A stretch of 64,000 nt of DNA from contig NZ_JMHT01000022.1 of NCBI RefSeq assembly GCF_001905655.1, forward strand, positions 1-64,000, in the 5' to 3' direction. Both the position numbers and the translations under genes were made by a program. Under the pieces are notes generated by a model. It did no database searches and was not told where the DNA came from. It was given only the letters and a program-made list of their open reading frames with translations. Positions 55,037-64,000 of this stretch are shown here, piece after piece. The number at the start of each line of letters is the position of its first letter. The stretch's first letter is position 1. The stretch is from Mycobacterium sp. ST-F2 (lineage in GTDB: Bacteria > Actinomycetota > Actinomycetes > Mycobacteriales > Mycobacteriaceae).

Positions 55037-55799
55037 TCCCGAGGTCGCGTTTGACCTGCGATTCCACCAGGTCGCCGAGGGTGCCGGTGATGACGAGCAT
55101 GATGCCGAGCGGCACGCCGACCCACAGCGGACGGCCGGCAAGGAAGTGCACCGACAGCACCGAGACGATGATGCTGAACAACAGTGACCCGCTGAAGCCC
55201 TCCCAGGACTTCTTCGGGCTGATCGCCGGCACCATCGGGTGCTTACCGAACAGCACGCCGGCGGTGTAGCCACCGATGTCGGAGGCCACGACGCCCAGCA
55301 TCATGCAGAACACCTGCATGGCGCCTTCGTGGTAACCGCCCTGGTGCGGGTAGATCAGGAGCGCCGTGAAGGCGCCGAACAGCGGCACCCAGGCGGCCAG
55401 GAAGATCGTCACCGAGACATCGCGCGTGTAGTTGACCGGCGCGGATTTCAGTCCGCCCGAGAGCAACCGCCAGATCATGCACAGCGCCACCGTCGCGCCG
55501 AACGCGCCCAGCGCGCCGGCTTCCCGGTAGGGCCACGTCAGCCAGATCATGGCCTGGCCGCCGATCAGCAGCGGAATCACCGGGACGGCATATCCGCCTT
55601 CACGCAGCCGTCGCACCACCTCGTGGGTGGCCAGGGCGACGGCCAGCGCCACCAGCGCCACCCACAGCTGCGGGGCCCACAACAACGTCGCGATGACGGT
55701 GCCGCCCAGGACGACGCCGACGGTGATGGCCGCAGGCAGGTTGCGCCCGGCGCGCGATGTCTTCTTGGGCTCCCCGGTCGGAGCGGTATCGGTGGTCAC
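54927..55799 (-). CDS. cdsA: Phosphatidate cytidylyltransferase
   Basis: 290 residues. It makes CDP-diacylglycerol, precursor of phosphatidylinositol, PIMs and cardiolipin. About eight transmembrane segments, with the CDS signature near the C-terminus: [18 protein letters not shown] and [33 protein letters not shown]. A polar N-terminus of about 25 residues precedes TM1. It is downstream of frr by 20 bp on the same strand (pyrH-frr-cdsA order), and its 3' end overlaps the EamA gene. Confidence 0.95.
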   Translation of the reverse strand: [290 protein letters not shown]

Positions 55800-55819
55800 G
55801 AAGTCACGGCTGGGAGGTG

Positions 55820-56377
55820 CTAGACCTCCAGCAGCTCGCCTTCCTTGTGCTTGACCAACTCGTCGATCTGAGCCGTGTAGGTGGCGGTGGTCTTGTCCAG
55901 ATCCTTCTCGGCGCGTGCGACCTCGTCTTCGCCGGCCTCGCCGTCCTTCTTGATGCGGGACAGCTCGTCCATCGCCTTGCGACGGATGTTGCGCACCGAC
56001 ACCTTGGCGTCCTCGCCCTTGCCCTTGGCCTGCTTGACCAGTTCCTTACGGCGTTCCTCGGTCAGCTGCGGGATGGAGATGCGGATGACGCTGCCGTCGT
56101 TGCTCGGGTTGACGCCGAGGTCCGAGTTCCGGATCGAATCCTCGATGGCCTTGAGCTGATTGGCCTCGTAGGGCTTGATGACCACCAGGCGCGCCTCGGG
56201 GACGTTGATGCTCGCCAGCTGGGTGATGGGCGTCATCGAGCCGTAGTACTCGATGTTGATCCGGTTGAACATGCCGGGGTTCGCCCGCCCGGTGCGGATG
56301 CCCCCCAAGTCGTCACGGGCCACCGCGACGGCCTTGTCCATCTTCTCTTCGGCATCGAAGAGGGTTTCCTCGATCAC
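55820..56377 (-). CDS. frr: Ribosome recycling factor
   Basis: 185 residues from GTG 56377, with GGGAGAAG upstream. The typical RRF sequence is intact: [30 protein letters not shown], the hinge region and the long C-terminal helix [34 protein letters not shown]. It splits post-termination ribosomes with EF-G. It is co-directional with pyrH (40 bp) and cdsA. Confidence 0.97.
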   Translation of the reverse strand: MIEETLFDAEEKMDKAVAVARDDLGGIRTGRANPGMFNRINIEYYGSMTPITQLASINVPEARLVVIKPYEANQLKAIEDSIRNSDLGVNPSNDGSVIRISIPQLTEERRKELVKQAKGKGEDAKVSVRNIRRKAMDELSRIKKDGEAGEDEVARAEKDLDKTTATYTAQIDELVKHKEGELLEV

Positions 56378-56417
56378 TTCATCTTCTCCCGTCAGTCCCG
56401 CTCGCCCGGCCCCAGCT

Positions 56418-57161
56418 CTAGCTGGAGACCAGCGTTCCGATCTTCTCACCCGCGACCGCGCGCGCGATATTGCCTTCGGTCAGCAGATTGAAGACCAGCA
56501 TCGGCATGCCATTGTCCATGCACAGGCTGAACGCGGTGGCATCGGCGACCTTCAAGTCGCGTTCCAACACCTCACGATGAGTGATGGCGGTGATCATCTG
56601 GGCGTCGGGCACCTCACGCGGGTCGGCGGTGAACACGCCGTCGACGGCCTTGGCCATGAGAACCACCTCGGCGCCGATCTCCAACGCGCGCTGCGCGGCG
56701 GTGGTATCGGTCGAGAAGTACGGCAGCCCCATGCCGGCGCCGAAGATGACCACGCGCCCCTTCTCCAGGTGCCGGCGTGCCCGTAGCGGGATGTACGGCT
56801 CGGCGACCTGGCCCATGGTGATGGCGGTCTGCACGCGGGTGTCGATGCCTTCCTTCTGTAGGAAGTCCTGCAGCGCAAGGCTGTTCATCACGGTTCCGAG
56901 CATGCCCATGTAGTCGCTGCGGGTGCGTTCCATACCGCGCTGCTGCAGCTGCGCGCCGCGGAAGAAGTTGCCGCCACCGATGACGACGGCCACCTGGGCG
57001 CCGGCGCGCACCACCTCGGCGATCTGCCGGGCCACCAGAGCGACGACGTCGGGGTCCAGACCCACCGCACCGCCGCCGAACATCTCACCGCCGAGCTTGA
57101 GCAGCACCCGCTTGTATGCCGGCCGGATCAAACCCTGGCCACCGTTGTCCGCCTCTGCCAT
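56418..57161 (-). CDS. pyrH: UMP kinase
   Basis: 247 residues from ATG 57161 with AAGGAG upstream. It phosphorylates UMP to UDP. Amino-acid kinase fold: [109 protein letters not shown]. It is the first gene of pyrH-frr-cdsA. The 115 bp before the next upstream gene probably carry the promoter. Confidence 0.97.
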   Translation of the reverse strand: MAEADNGGQGLIRPAYKRVLLKLGGEMFGGGAVGLDPDVVALVARQIAEVVRAGAQVAVVIGGGNFFRGAQLQQRGMERTRSDYMGMLGTVMNSLALQDFLQKEGIDTRVQTAITMGQVAEPYIPLRARRHLEKGRVVIFGAGMGLPYFSTDTTAAQRALEIGAEVVLMAKAVDGVFTADPREVPDAQMITAITHREVLERDLKVADATAFSLCMDNGMPMLVFNLLTEGNIARAVAGEKIGTLVSS

Positions 57162-57276
57162 CAGACTCCTTCGGTCCCCACATGTCACAGCTGCCCCCGG
57201 CGATCGGCAGCGGCTCCATCCTGCCTCATGACTCTCGGGCCGGAGGCAAGGAGGGTGGAACCGGTTGGAGAGCGGA

Positions 57277-57975
<699 letters not shown>

Positions 57976-57976
57976 T

Positions 57977-57993
57977 TATCAATGTGGTTGATA
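57977..57993. promoter_or_regulatory. MarR operator 1
   Basis: TATCAA-tgtgg-TTGATA, a perfect 6-5-6 palindrome in the divergent methyltransferase/marR promoter, 11 bp upstream of the methyltransferase ATG. Confidence 0.65.
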
Positions 57994-57994
57994 T

Positions 57995-58013
57995 ATGTCA
58001 ATATAATTGACAT
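57995..58013. promoter_or_regulatory. MarR operator 2, overlapping the marR start codon
   Basis: ATGTCAA-tataa-TTGACAT, a perfect 7-5-7 palindrome. Its right arm contains the first two bases of the marR ATG at 58012. The half-site TCAA..TTGA is shared with the first operator; centre-to-centre spacing is 19 bp. Binding there would block marR expression directly. Confidence 0.65.
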
Positions 58014-58437
58014 GTTCGAAGGTGAAGACGCTCCCCTGGGCTACCTGCTCAGCCGCATCGCCAATGCGCTGCGCGCCGACATCACCGCCAATGTGCTTGA
58101 ACCCGTGGGCCTGAGCTTCCCCCAGTACGTCTGCCTACGCATGCTGGACAACCGCTCCGGCATGTCCAACGCCGAGATGGCCCGCTTCATCGGGGTATCG
58201 CCACAGGCGATGAACATCGTCGTGCGCGCGCTTCAGGACCGCGACCTGATCACCCGACCCTCGACCGTGGCGGCCGGACGGTCGCGGCCCACCGAGCTGA
58301 CCCGGGCCGGGCGCACCCTGCTGGGCAAGACCGTCGCCGGAATCCGCGCGGCCGACGACGCCCTGCTGGCCGGCATGACGGCCGCCCAACGCCGGGAATT
58401 CCGCCAGACGCTGACCAGCCTGCTGCCGCCCGAATAG
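58012..58437 (+). CDS. MarR-family repressor
   Basis: 141 residues from ATG 58012. Winged helix: PLGYLLSRIANALRADITANVLEPVGLSFPQYVCLRMLDNRSGMSNAEMARFIGVSPQAMNIVVRALQDRDLITRPSTVAAGRSRPTELTRAG, then a C-terminal dimerisation helix. No Shine-Dalgarno sequence, and the operator overlaps the start codon. It most likely represses itself and the divergent methyltransferase gene until a small molecule binds. Confidence 0.92.
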   Translation: MFEGEDAPLGYLLSRIANALRADITANVLEPVGLSFPQYVCLRMLDNRSGMSNAEMARFIGVSPQAMNIVVRALQDRDLITRPSTVAAGRSRPTELTRAGRTLLGKTVAGIRAADDALLAGMTAAQRREFRQTLTSLLPPE

Positions 58438-58442
58438 GGCGA

Positions 58443-58892
58443 TCAGAGAATCGCGGCGGCGACGATCAGACCGAAGGCCAGGTACGACGCCGCGACGTCG
58501 AGCACGACGGGAGAGAACTTCTCCTCATGGAGCATCTCGCCGATGTCGAGGCCCTTGACGGCGCCGATGAGACGCACCGAAAGTGCCTGCGCGGCAATGC
58601 CGACCAGACCGAAGACCAGCGTCTTGATCAAACCTGCCGCCAGGTCACCCGAGCTGCTGTAGATGGCCAGCACCACGATGAAGGCCATGGACACCACACC
58701 CGAGGCGGCCACCGCAGCGGCGTTCGGCCGCCCCGACCGGACCAGCTCGCGCAGCGGACCCGGCGTGGTCCAGTCGATCACGAAGAAACCGAGGATCATC
58801 AGCGCGCCGCCGACGATGGCGTAGAGCGCGATGGCCGACGCGCCGTGCCCGACGATGGACCAGTAGTCGTTACCGAGAGCGGTGAGGGTCAT
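58443..58892 (-). CDS. DUF350 membrane protein (YjfL-like)
   Basis: 149 residues from ATG 58892, with GGAAGGAAA upstream. Four hydrophobic segments (SAIALYAIVGGALMILGFFVIDW, AAAVAASGVVSMAFIVVLAIY, LIKTLVFGLVGIAAQALSVRLIG, VVLDVAASYLAFGLIVAAAIL) and the acidic KGLDIGEMLHEEKFSP between TM3 and TM4 are DUF350 features. It lies 19 bp after the ATP-grasp gene on the same strand. DUF350 proteins accompany GSP-synthase-like genes in several bacteria, as in E. coli yjfL-yjfM-yjfC. Confidence 0.85.
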   Translation of the reverse strand: MTLTALGNDYWSIVGHGASAIALYAIVGGALMILGFFVIDWTTPGPLRELVRSGRPNAAAVAASGVVSMAFIVVLAIYSSSGDLAAGLIKTLVFGLVGIAAQALSVRLIGAVKGLDIGEMLHEEKFSPVVLDVAASYLAFGLIVAAAIL

Positions 58893-58911
58893 GAAGTTCG
58901 TTTCCTTCCGG

Positions 58912-60075
58912 TCACTGCGGGATGCGGTGGGGCACAAAAGCTGCGCCGTTGTCGGTGACCAGGCCCGAGGTCTCTCGGATACCGAGTCCGGCAGATTCGT
59001 CGCCGACGATCCAGGCCCCCAAGGCAGGACGCATGTCGTCGAATTGCGGTAGCGGGTCGAGCAACTGGTAGACGTAGCCCTCTTCGCCGTAGACGCCGCC
59101 GGTCTGCGTTTCGTATCCCGCGCCGACGATCGTGACGTTTGCCCCCTCACGCCCGAGCTTGGGCTTGCGGACGTATTCGGTCAGCTCATGCGGGTCGTCG
59201 ATGTACGCCGGCAACAGATTCGGGTGGCCCGGGTACATCTCCCAGAGCACCGCCAGGATGGCCTTGTTGCTCAGCAGCGACTTCCACAGCGGCTCGATCC
59301 ACATGGTCTCCGGCAGGGATTCGGCCGCGTACTTGCCGAATTCGTCGTCGAGCACCCATTCCCAGGGATAGAGCTTGAACAGCGTCGAGATCGGCGCCTC
59401 TTCCAGGTCTACGAACCGCTGCAGGTCCCGGTCCCAGCCCAGTTGCTCGATGGCCAGGCCCACGGTGTGCAGTCCGGCCTCGGCGGCGCACTCCTGCAGG
59501 TAGGCCAGCGTCACGTTGTCCTCGCCACTGGTGTCGGCCGACGACCAGGTGAAGTGGGTTTCGTTGCCGGGCAACCGATCCTGGATTTCCTTCCACCGTT
59601 CCACCAGCTTCTCGTGCAACGAGTTCCACTGGTCGTCGGCGGGAAAGACATCGGTCTTCCAGTACCACTGCAGGATCGCGGCTTCCAGCAGTGATGTCGG
59701 GGTGTCGGCGTTGTACTCCAGCAGCACCGGGGGCCGGCGCCCGTCGTAGCGTAGGTCGAAACGGCCGTAGAGGTGCGGATCGCTACGGCGCCAAGACTTT
59801 TCGATGTGCGGCCAGCTCCACTCGGGGAGCCCGAAGTCGCGGTAACGCTCGGTCAGCACGATGTTCTCGACGGCTTCCAGACACATCGAATGCAGCACCT
59901 CGACCGACGCCTCGATCGAGAGCACCTCGTCCATGTCGAACACGTAGTGCACCGACTCGTCCCAGTACGGCCGCATGCTGCCGTCCGCACTCACTGCCGG
60001 GGTGTCGAAGCACATGCCCTGTTCGGCAATGATCTTCTGCCACCCCGGACGCGGGGTGCTGCGTTCGCGCCGCAT
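58912..60075 (-). CDS. Glutathionylspermidine synthase-like ATP-grasp ligase (YjfC/YgiC-like)
   Basis: 387 residues. Matches the GSP_synth domain without the amidase half: MCFDTPAVSADGSMRPYWDESVHYVFDMDEV, DPHLYGRFDLRYDGRRPPVLLEYNADTPTSLLEAAILQWYWK, then PLWKSLLSNKAILAVLWEMYPGHPNLLPAYID, RKPKLGREGANVTIV and GAWIVGDESAGLGIRETSGLVTDN. ATP-grasp residues (K, E, N) are present. YgiC-type proteins are ATP-dependent peptide ligases of unknown product. Mycobacteria use mycothiol rather than glutathione, so a glutathione-based substrate is unlikely. Its ATG overlaps the upstream stop (TGATG). Confidence 0.87.
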   Translation of the reverse strand: MRRERSTPRPGWQKIIAEQGMCFDTPAVSADGSMRPYWDESVHYVFDMDEVLSIEASVEVLHSMCLEAVENIVLTERYRDFGLPEWSWPHIEKSWRRSDPHLYGRFDLRYDGRRPPVLLEYNADTPTSLLEAAILQWYWKTDVFPADDQWNSLHEKLVERWKEIQDRLPGNETHFTWSSADTSGEDNVTLAYLQECAAEAGLHTVGLAIEQLGWDRDLQRFVDLEEAPISTLFKLYPWEWVLDDEFGKYAAESLPETMWIEPLWKSLLSNKAILAVLWEMYPGHPNLLPAYIDDPHELTEYVRKPKLGREGANVTIVGAGYETQTGGVYGEEGYVYQLLDPLPQFDDMRPALGAWIVGDESAGLGIRETSGLVTDNGAAFVPHRIPQ

Positions 60076-60794
60076 CAGCTACCGGAGCTTCCGCTGCTCG
60101 ACGAGCCGAACCCACCACGCGACACCGACGACCCCGACTTGGAGATCGAGGTGCCGGATTTCGTTGTGGCCGTTGTGCCTTTCGGCAGAGTCAGGGTGCC
60201 GCCGTGCGCAATGCTGCCGATACCGCTGTTGGAGCCGCCGTAGTAGTAGCGGTACGACGATCCGGCGTAGAAGAACGTGCTGCCGCCCGAGCTGTAGCCG
60301 CTGCTGCAGTAGCTGTCGGGCACCACTTCGTTGGTGCCGTCCTTGACGCACGAGGCGCCGATCCGGTCGTCGCGATGGAAGATCGCATAACCGGCGGCGA
60401 CGACCGCCACCACACCGACGCCGACCGCCGACCCGATGAGCACCTTCTTACCGGTGGCCGCGCGCTTACGGGCCTTCTCGGCCTTCACGCGCTCGATCTC
60501 TTCCTCGGCTTCGCGCGCCCTCTTGGCCTTGTCCCGCGCCCGCGCCTCACCGACGGTCGGCGGCCGTGGCTTGGCCGTGGCCGGATCCTGCCAGCGGACG
60601 GACCCCTGCGGCTCCGCAGGCGGCGCCGGGGGCGGAAATTCCGGGGTGGGATTCGGTAGAGGTGGCGGCGGGGGCACCTGCGGAGGTACCGGCGGTACGT
60701 TCGCACCGGACTCCGGGGCGGGATCAGGCCCATTGCCTTGAGCAGACGCTTTCCACGGCTGCCTTTCAGCCCCGTTCTCGGGCCCGACAGTCAT
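60075..60794 (-). CDS. Membrane protein with Ser/Gly-rich tail (YgiB/YjfM-like)
   Basis: 239 residues from ATG 60794. A proline-rich N-terminus (about 35-80) precedes a basic/acidic coiled-coil stretch (ARARDKAKRAREAEEEIERVKAEKARKRAA). One transmembrane helix follows (VLIGSAVGVGVVAVVAAGYAIF). The exported part has two Cys (ASCVKDGTNEVVPDSYCSSG), a Tyr/Gly/Ser segment and an end SVSRGGFGSSSSGSSGS that resembles the tail of enterobacterial YgiB/YjfM (DUF1190). It is coupled by a 1-bp stop/start overlap to the ATP-grasp gene. Together with the DUF350 gene this forms a three-gene operon. The family match is by eye and moderate. Confidence 0.72.
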   Translation of the reverse strand: MTVGPENGAERQPWKASAQGNGPDPAPESGANVPPVPPQVPPPPPLPNPTPEFPPPAPPAEPQGSVRWQDPATAKPRPPTVGEARARDKAKRAREAEEEIERVKAEKARKRAATGKKVLIGSAVGVGVVAVVAAGYAIFHRDDRIGASCVKDGTNEVVPDSYCSSGYSSGGSTFFYAGSSYRYYYGGSNSGIGSIAHGGTLTLPKGTTATTKSGTSISKSGSSVSRGGFGSSSSGSSGS

Positions 60795-60912
60795 GCACAC
60801 CCCCAATTGACGCAACCTGTGAGACAGCATAAGGCTGGTCGCCCGGCGAAGCGGCCGTTGACTCCGGTTCGGTGGCGCGAAGGTTCGAGTGGCTGCCGCC
60901 GCCCGCGCCGCG

Positions 60913-62319
60913 TCAGCGCGCCGCGAGCGTCGGCCAACCGATCTCCTGCTCCAACTCGAAGGCCAGCGCCAGCAGCGTGGCCTCCTGCCCCGCCGCCGCG
61001 CCGAACATCATGCCGACCGGCAGTCCCGACGCCGACCGGGCCAGCGGCAGCGAAACAGCCGGCGCGCCACTGGCATTCTGCAGCGGCGTGAAACCCACCC
61101 AGTCGATGAGCCGCGACATGACCTGGTCGTAGTCGGCCGTTGGGTCCAGGTGCCCGATAGGCGGTGTGACCTCGGCCAGTGTCGGGGTGAGGACCACGTC
61201 GTAGTCGCGGGACAGGCGCGCCGGGATACGCCGCGACGCGGCCAGGCGGGCGATGGCGCCCGGCACCCGATGCAGGTTGCGGGCGGCCTTCCGTTCCAGC
61301 CCGAGAGTCAGGTTGTCCAACTTGGCGCGGTCGAAGCTCGGGCCGAACGTGTGCTTTCCGCCGCGAACCAGAGCGAACGCCAGGAAGGCCCAGTACAACA
61401 GGAAGTCATCGCGGAACCGCTCCGGTGCCGGATTGCCGATCTCGGTGACGCGGTGGCCGAGCTCTTCGAGCCGGGCCGCGGTCTGCATGGTCAGCTCCCG
61501 GATCTCGGGGCTGGCATCACGGCCGATGGAGCTGGTGCACACCGCGATGCGCAGCCGGCGCTGCCCTGGCGCGGTGACATCGCCGATCGCCGGCAGCTTC
61601 GGGTTCCGGTAGACACGCTCGGCCTCGCGGTAGAACGCCGCGGTGTCACGGACGCTGCGGGTGAGGACGCCGTTGGCGACGATCTGCAGCGGCATCCGGG
61701 TTTCGCGGTCCACCGGCAGCCGGCCGCGTGTGGGCTTGAGGCCGACCAATCCGTTGCAGGACGCCGGAATTCGGATGGAGCCGCCGCCGTCGTTGGCGTG
61801 CGCGATGGGCACCACGCCGGCCGCGACGAAAGCGCCCGATCCGGACGACGATGCACCCGCGGTCACCGTGGTGTCCCACGGATTACGCACGGGCCCGAGT
61901 CGGGGATGCTCGGCCGACGCGCTGAACCCGAACTCCGACATCTGCGACTTCCCCAGGGGGATCAGCCCCGTCGACAGGTACAGGCGCACCCACTCCCCGT
62001 CGGCCGCCATGGGCCTGGGCGTCCACGCGTCGGCGCCCTGCATCGTCGGCCAACCCGCCACCGCGACGTTGTCCTTGATGAACGTCGGCACACCGTCGAA
62101 GAATCCTCCGAATGGCCGTGGTGCGCTTGCCTTTTCGGCCGCTTGCTCGAAGGCTTCGTACGCCATGCCGTTCAGCTCGGGCTGCGCCTTCTCGGTGCGG
62201 GCGATGGCCGCCTGCACCACCTCGGTCGCCGATACCTGACCGCCGCGGATCGCGTCGGCGACGCCGACCGCGTCGAGGTCACCGAGGGCGTCGTCACCGA
62301 ACGTGCTGATGCGTGTCAT
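60913..62319 (-). CDS. amiC: Amidase (amidase signature family), AmiC-like
   Basis: 468 residues from ATG 62319, aligning with M. tuberculosis AmiC (473). The catalytic Ser-cisSer-Lys triad is visible: VPTFIKDNVAVAG (Lys), TAGASSSGSGAFVAAG (cis-Ser) and HANDGGGSIRIPASCNGLVGLKPTRGR (nucleophile Ser in GGGSIRIPAS). It hydrolyses an aliphatic or aromatic amide; the physiological substrate is unknown. It is downstream of the tsf terminator on the same strand, so it probably has its own promoter in 62320-62375. Confidence 0.9.
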   Translation of the reverse strand: MTRISTFGDDALGDLDAVGVADAIRGGQVSATEVVQAAIARTEKAQPELNGMAYEAFEQAAEKASAPRPFGGFFDGVPTFIKDNVAVAGWPTMQGADAWTPRPMAADGEWVRLYLSTGLIPLGKSQMSEFGFSASAEHPRLGPVRNPWDTTVTAGASSSGSGAFVAAGVVPIAHANDGGGSIRIPASCNGLVGLKPTRGRLPVDRETRMPLQIVANGVLTRSVRDTAAFYREAERVYRNPKLPAIGDVTAPGQRRLRIAVCTSSIGRDASPEIRELTMQTAARLEELGHRVTEIGNPAPERFRDDFLLYWAFLAFALVRGGKHTFGPSFDRAKLDNLTLGLERKAARNLHRVPGAIARLAASRRIPARLSRDYDVVLTPTLAEVTPPIGHLDPTADYDQVMSRLIDWVGFTPLQNASGAPAVSLPLARSASGLPVGMMFGAAAGQEATLLALAFELEQEIGWPTLAAR

Positions 62320-62375
62320 AGGAGCCACGGTACCAAGCAGTACCACCGGCGTCTGCCGCACCGTTGCGGGCAAAG

Positions 62376-62423
62376 CAAAACCCCGCGCACTCCGGGATCG
62401 CCGGGTTTGTGCGCGGGGTTTTG
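62376..62423 (-). terminator. Rho-independent terminator of rpsB-tsf
   Basis: CAAAACCCCGCGCAC (62376-62390) and GTGCGCGGGGTTTTG (62409-62423) form a perfect 15-bp stem with an 18-nt loop. On the minus strand the stem ends in TTTTG followed by CTTT. It lies 30 bp after the tsf stop. Confidence 0.88.
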
Positions 62424-62453
62424 TCGATGAACGGCGGGTAAGCCGCTCAAGTT

Positions 62454-63269
62454 CTACTGCTGGCCGACCTCGAACCGCACGAAGCGGGTCACGGTGACGC
62501 CGGCCTCGTCCAGCAGGGCCTTCACGGTCTTCTTGTTGTCGGACACCGACGGCTGGTCCAGCAGCACGACGTCCTTGTAGAAGCCGGTGACGCGGCCTTC
62601 GACGATCTTCGGCAGTGCAGCCTCGGGCTTGCCCTCTTCCTTGGCGGTCTCCTCGGCGATGCGACGCTCGTTGGCGACCAGGTCGGCGGGCACGTCCTCA
62701 CGGGTGAGGTACTTGGCCTTCAGCGCGGCGATCTGCAGCGCGACCGCGTGGGCGGCCTCTTCAGAAGCACCGTTGTACTCGACCAGCACACCCACGGCCG
62801 GCGGCAGATCCGCGGCACGCTTGTGCAGGTAGGTCTCGACGGTGCCGTCGAAGTAGGCGACCCGGCGCAGTTCGAGCTTCTCGCCGATCTTCGCGGACAG
62901 GTCCGCGACCAGCTGCTCGACGGTGGTGCCACCGACGGTGGCGGCCTTGAGGGCCTCCACGTCGTTGGCCTTGGCCTCGACAGCAGCGGTGAGGATCTGA
63001 TCCGCGAGAGCCTGGAATTCGGCGTTCTTGGCGACGAAGTCGGTCTCGGAGTTCAGCTCGATGAGGGCGCCGTCCTTGGCTGCGACCAGGCCCTCGGCGG
63101 TGGCGCGCTCAGCGCGCTTGCCGACGTCCTTGGCACCCTTGATGCGCAGGACCTCGACGGCCTTGTCGAAGTCACCCTCGGTCTCAACCAGTGCGTTCTT
63201 GCAGTCGAGCATGCCGGAGCCGGTGAGCTCCCGCAGTCGCTTTACGTCAGCAGCGGTGTAGTTAGCCAT
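62454..63269 (-). CDS. tsf: Elongation factor Ts
   Basis: 271 residues, the length in M. tuberculosis. It is the nucleotide exchange factor for EF-Tu. The N-terminal UBA-like domain with [42 protein letters not shown] (EF-Ts signature) and the block [12 protein letters not shown] are present, followed by the two dimerisation subdomains. The start is separated from the rpsB stop by one base, so the genes are translationally linked. Confidence 0.97.
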   Translation of the reverse strand: MANYTAADVKRLRELTGSGMLDCKNALVETEGDFDKAVEVLRIKGAKDVGKRAERATAEGLVAAKDGALIELNSETDFVAKNAEFQALADQILTAAVEAKANDVEALKAATVGGTTVEQLVADLSAKIGEKLELRRVAYFDGTVETYLHKRAADLPPAVGVLVEYNGASEEAAHAVALQIAALKAKYLTREDVPADLVANERRIAEETAKEEGKPEAALPKIVEGRVTGFYKDVVLLDQPSVSDNKKTVKALLDEAGVTVTRFVRFEVGQQ

Positions 63270-63270
63270 C

Positions 63271-64000
63271 TCAGCTTTCTGTGGTGGTGGTTTCGGTGGT
63301 CTCAGCGGCAGCGTCGGTGCCGGCGGTCGCACCGGCGAGCAGCTCCTGCTCCCACTCGGCGAGCGGCTCGGCGCCTTCGGCCTCGGTCTTGGCACCCGAG
63401 CGGGCCTGCAGACCCTCGGCAACCGCGGAAGCGATGACCTTGGTCAGCAGCGCGGCGCTGCGGATGGCGTCGTCGTTGCCCGGGATCGGGTAGTTGACCT
63501 GGTCGGGGTCGCAGTTGGTGTCCAGGATCGCGATGACCGGGATGCCCAGCTTGATGGCCTCGGAAACGGCCAGGTGCTCCTTGTTGGTGTCGACGACCCA
63601 GATGGCCGACGGAACCTTCTGCATGTCCCGGATACCGCCGAGGCTGCGCTCGAGCTTGTTCTTCTCACGCGTCAGCATGAGGATTTCCTTCTTGGTGCGA
63701 CCCTCGAAGCCACCGGTCTGCTCCATCGACTCGAGTTCCTTCAGGCGCTGCAGGCGCTTGTGGACGGTCGAGAAGTTGGTGAGCATGCCGCCCAGCCAGC
63801 GCTGGTTCACGTAGGGCATGCCGACGCGGGTGGCCTCGTCAGCGATGGACTCCTGGGCCTGCTTCTTGGTACCGACGAAGAGGACGCTGCCGCCGTGGGC
63901 GACGGTCTCCTTGACGAACTCGTACGCCTTGTCGATGTACGTCAGCGTCTGCTGCAGGTCGATGATGTAGATGCCGTTGCGGTCGGTGAAGATGAACCGC
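63271..64000 (-). CDS. rpsB: 30S ribosomal protein S2, C-terminal part (cut by window edge)
   Basis: The last about 243 codons are inside the window; the N-terminus lies beyond 64000. Readable blocks include [117 protein letters not shown]. The acidic/Thr-rich extension [28 protein letters not shown] is typical of actinobacterial S2. It is the first gene of rpsB-tsf. Confidence 0.97.
   Translation of the reverse strand, partial: RFIFTDRNGIYIIDLQQTLTYIDKAYEFVKETVAHGGSVLFVGTKKQAQESIADEATRVGMPYVNQRWLGGMLTNFSTVHKRLQRLKELESMEQTGGFEGRTKKEILMLTREKNKLERSLGGIRDMQKVPSAIWVVDTNKEHLAVSEAIKLGIPVIAILDTNCDPDQVNYPIPGNDDAIRSAALLTKVIASAVAEGLQARSGAKTEAEGAEPLAEWEQELLAGATAGTDAAAETTETTTTES

Overview
The window reads as a chromosomal segment of a high-GC actinobacterium of the Mycobacteriaceae, most likely a non-tuberculous, Mycolicibacterium-type species. 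The gene order follows the block that in M. tuberculosis runs from infB (Rv2839c) to rpsB (Rv2890c): infB-ylxR-nusA-rimP, proS, efpA, cysG-cobB-cobO-chelatase-elaA, mqo, an alpha/beta hydrolase, mtr, nicT, map, the penicillin-binding lipoprotein, ispG-rip1-dxr, rlmN, cdsA-frr-pyrH, amiC, tsf-rpsB. Genes expected in mycobacteria (mycothione reductase, EfpA, Rip1, a GarA-like FHA protein, a PE-PPE hydrolase, a GjpA-like protein) support this. The species cannot be fixed by reading alone. Both end genes (infB, rpsB) are cut by the window edges.

Layout. 1-2.4 kb: translation and transcription factors (minus). 2.5-3.5 kb: lipoprotein plus ferritin-like DUF4439 pair. 3.5-4.65 kb: a one-gene AbiEi/DUF559 nuclease-like unit bounded by near-perfect 20-bp inverted repeats, the best candidate for an undescribed small mobile element. 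4.65-11.1 kb: proS, PE-PPE hydrolase, membrane esterase, efpA. 11.1-18.2 kb: siroheme/cobalamin genes, an ElaA-type acetyltransferase and mqo. 18.3-21.9 kb: hydrolase, mtr, and convergent nicT. 22-28.3 kb: GjpA-like secreted protein, SWIM/SNF2 helicase, and three small genes including a Gly/Cys-rich membrane protein. 28.4-33.1 kb: two-component system translationally coupled to a TAXI solute-binding lipoprotein, then an APC permease. 33.1-42.8 kb: cobQ, map, DUF1707 protein, penicillin-binding lipoprotein, GNAT, ispG-rip1-dxr. 42.8-51.2 kb: lipoprotein, DUF2631, an ArsR-SulP-FHA-DUF1275 run, an acyltransferase-like protein with a TetR regulator, and rlmN. 51.2-57.2 kb: TetR with aminotransferase, SMP-30 and EamA genes, then cdsA-frr-pyrH. 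57.2-60.8 kb: divergent methyltransferase/MarR pair with two palindromic operators, and a three-gene operon resembling the enterobacterial yjfM-yjfC-yjfL set. 60.9-64 kb: amiC, a clear terminator, tsf and partial rpsB.

Functional themes are cobalamin supply (cysG, cobB, cobO, an I-D chelatase, nicT, cobQ), isoprenoid synthesis (ispG, dxr) around the Rip1 protease, translation and ribosome maturation, and envelope functions (cdsA, penicillin-binding lipoprotein, GjpA-like protein, PE-PPE). Many same-strand neighbours overlap by ATGA or GTGA, which argues for translationally coupled operons. No tRNA, rRNA, CRISPR array or prophage was recognised.
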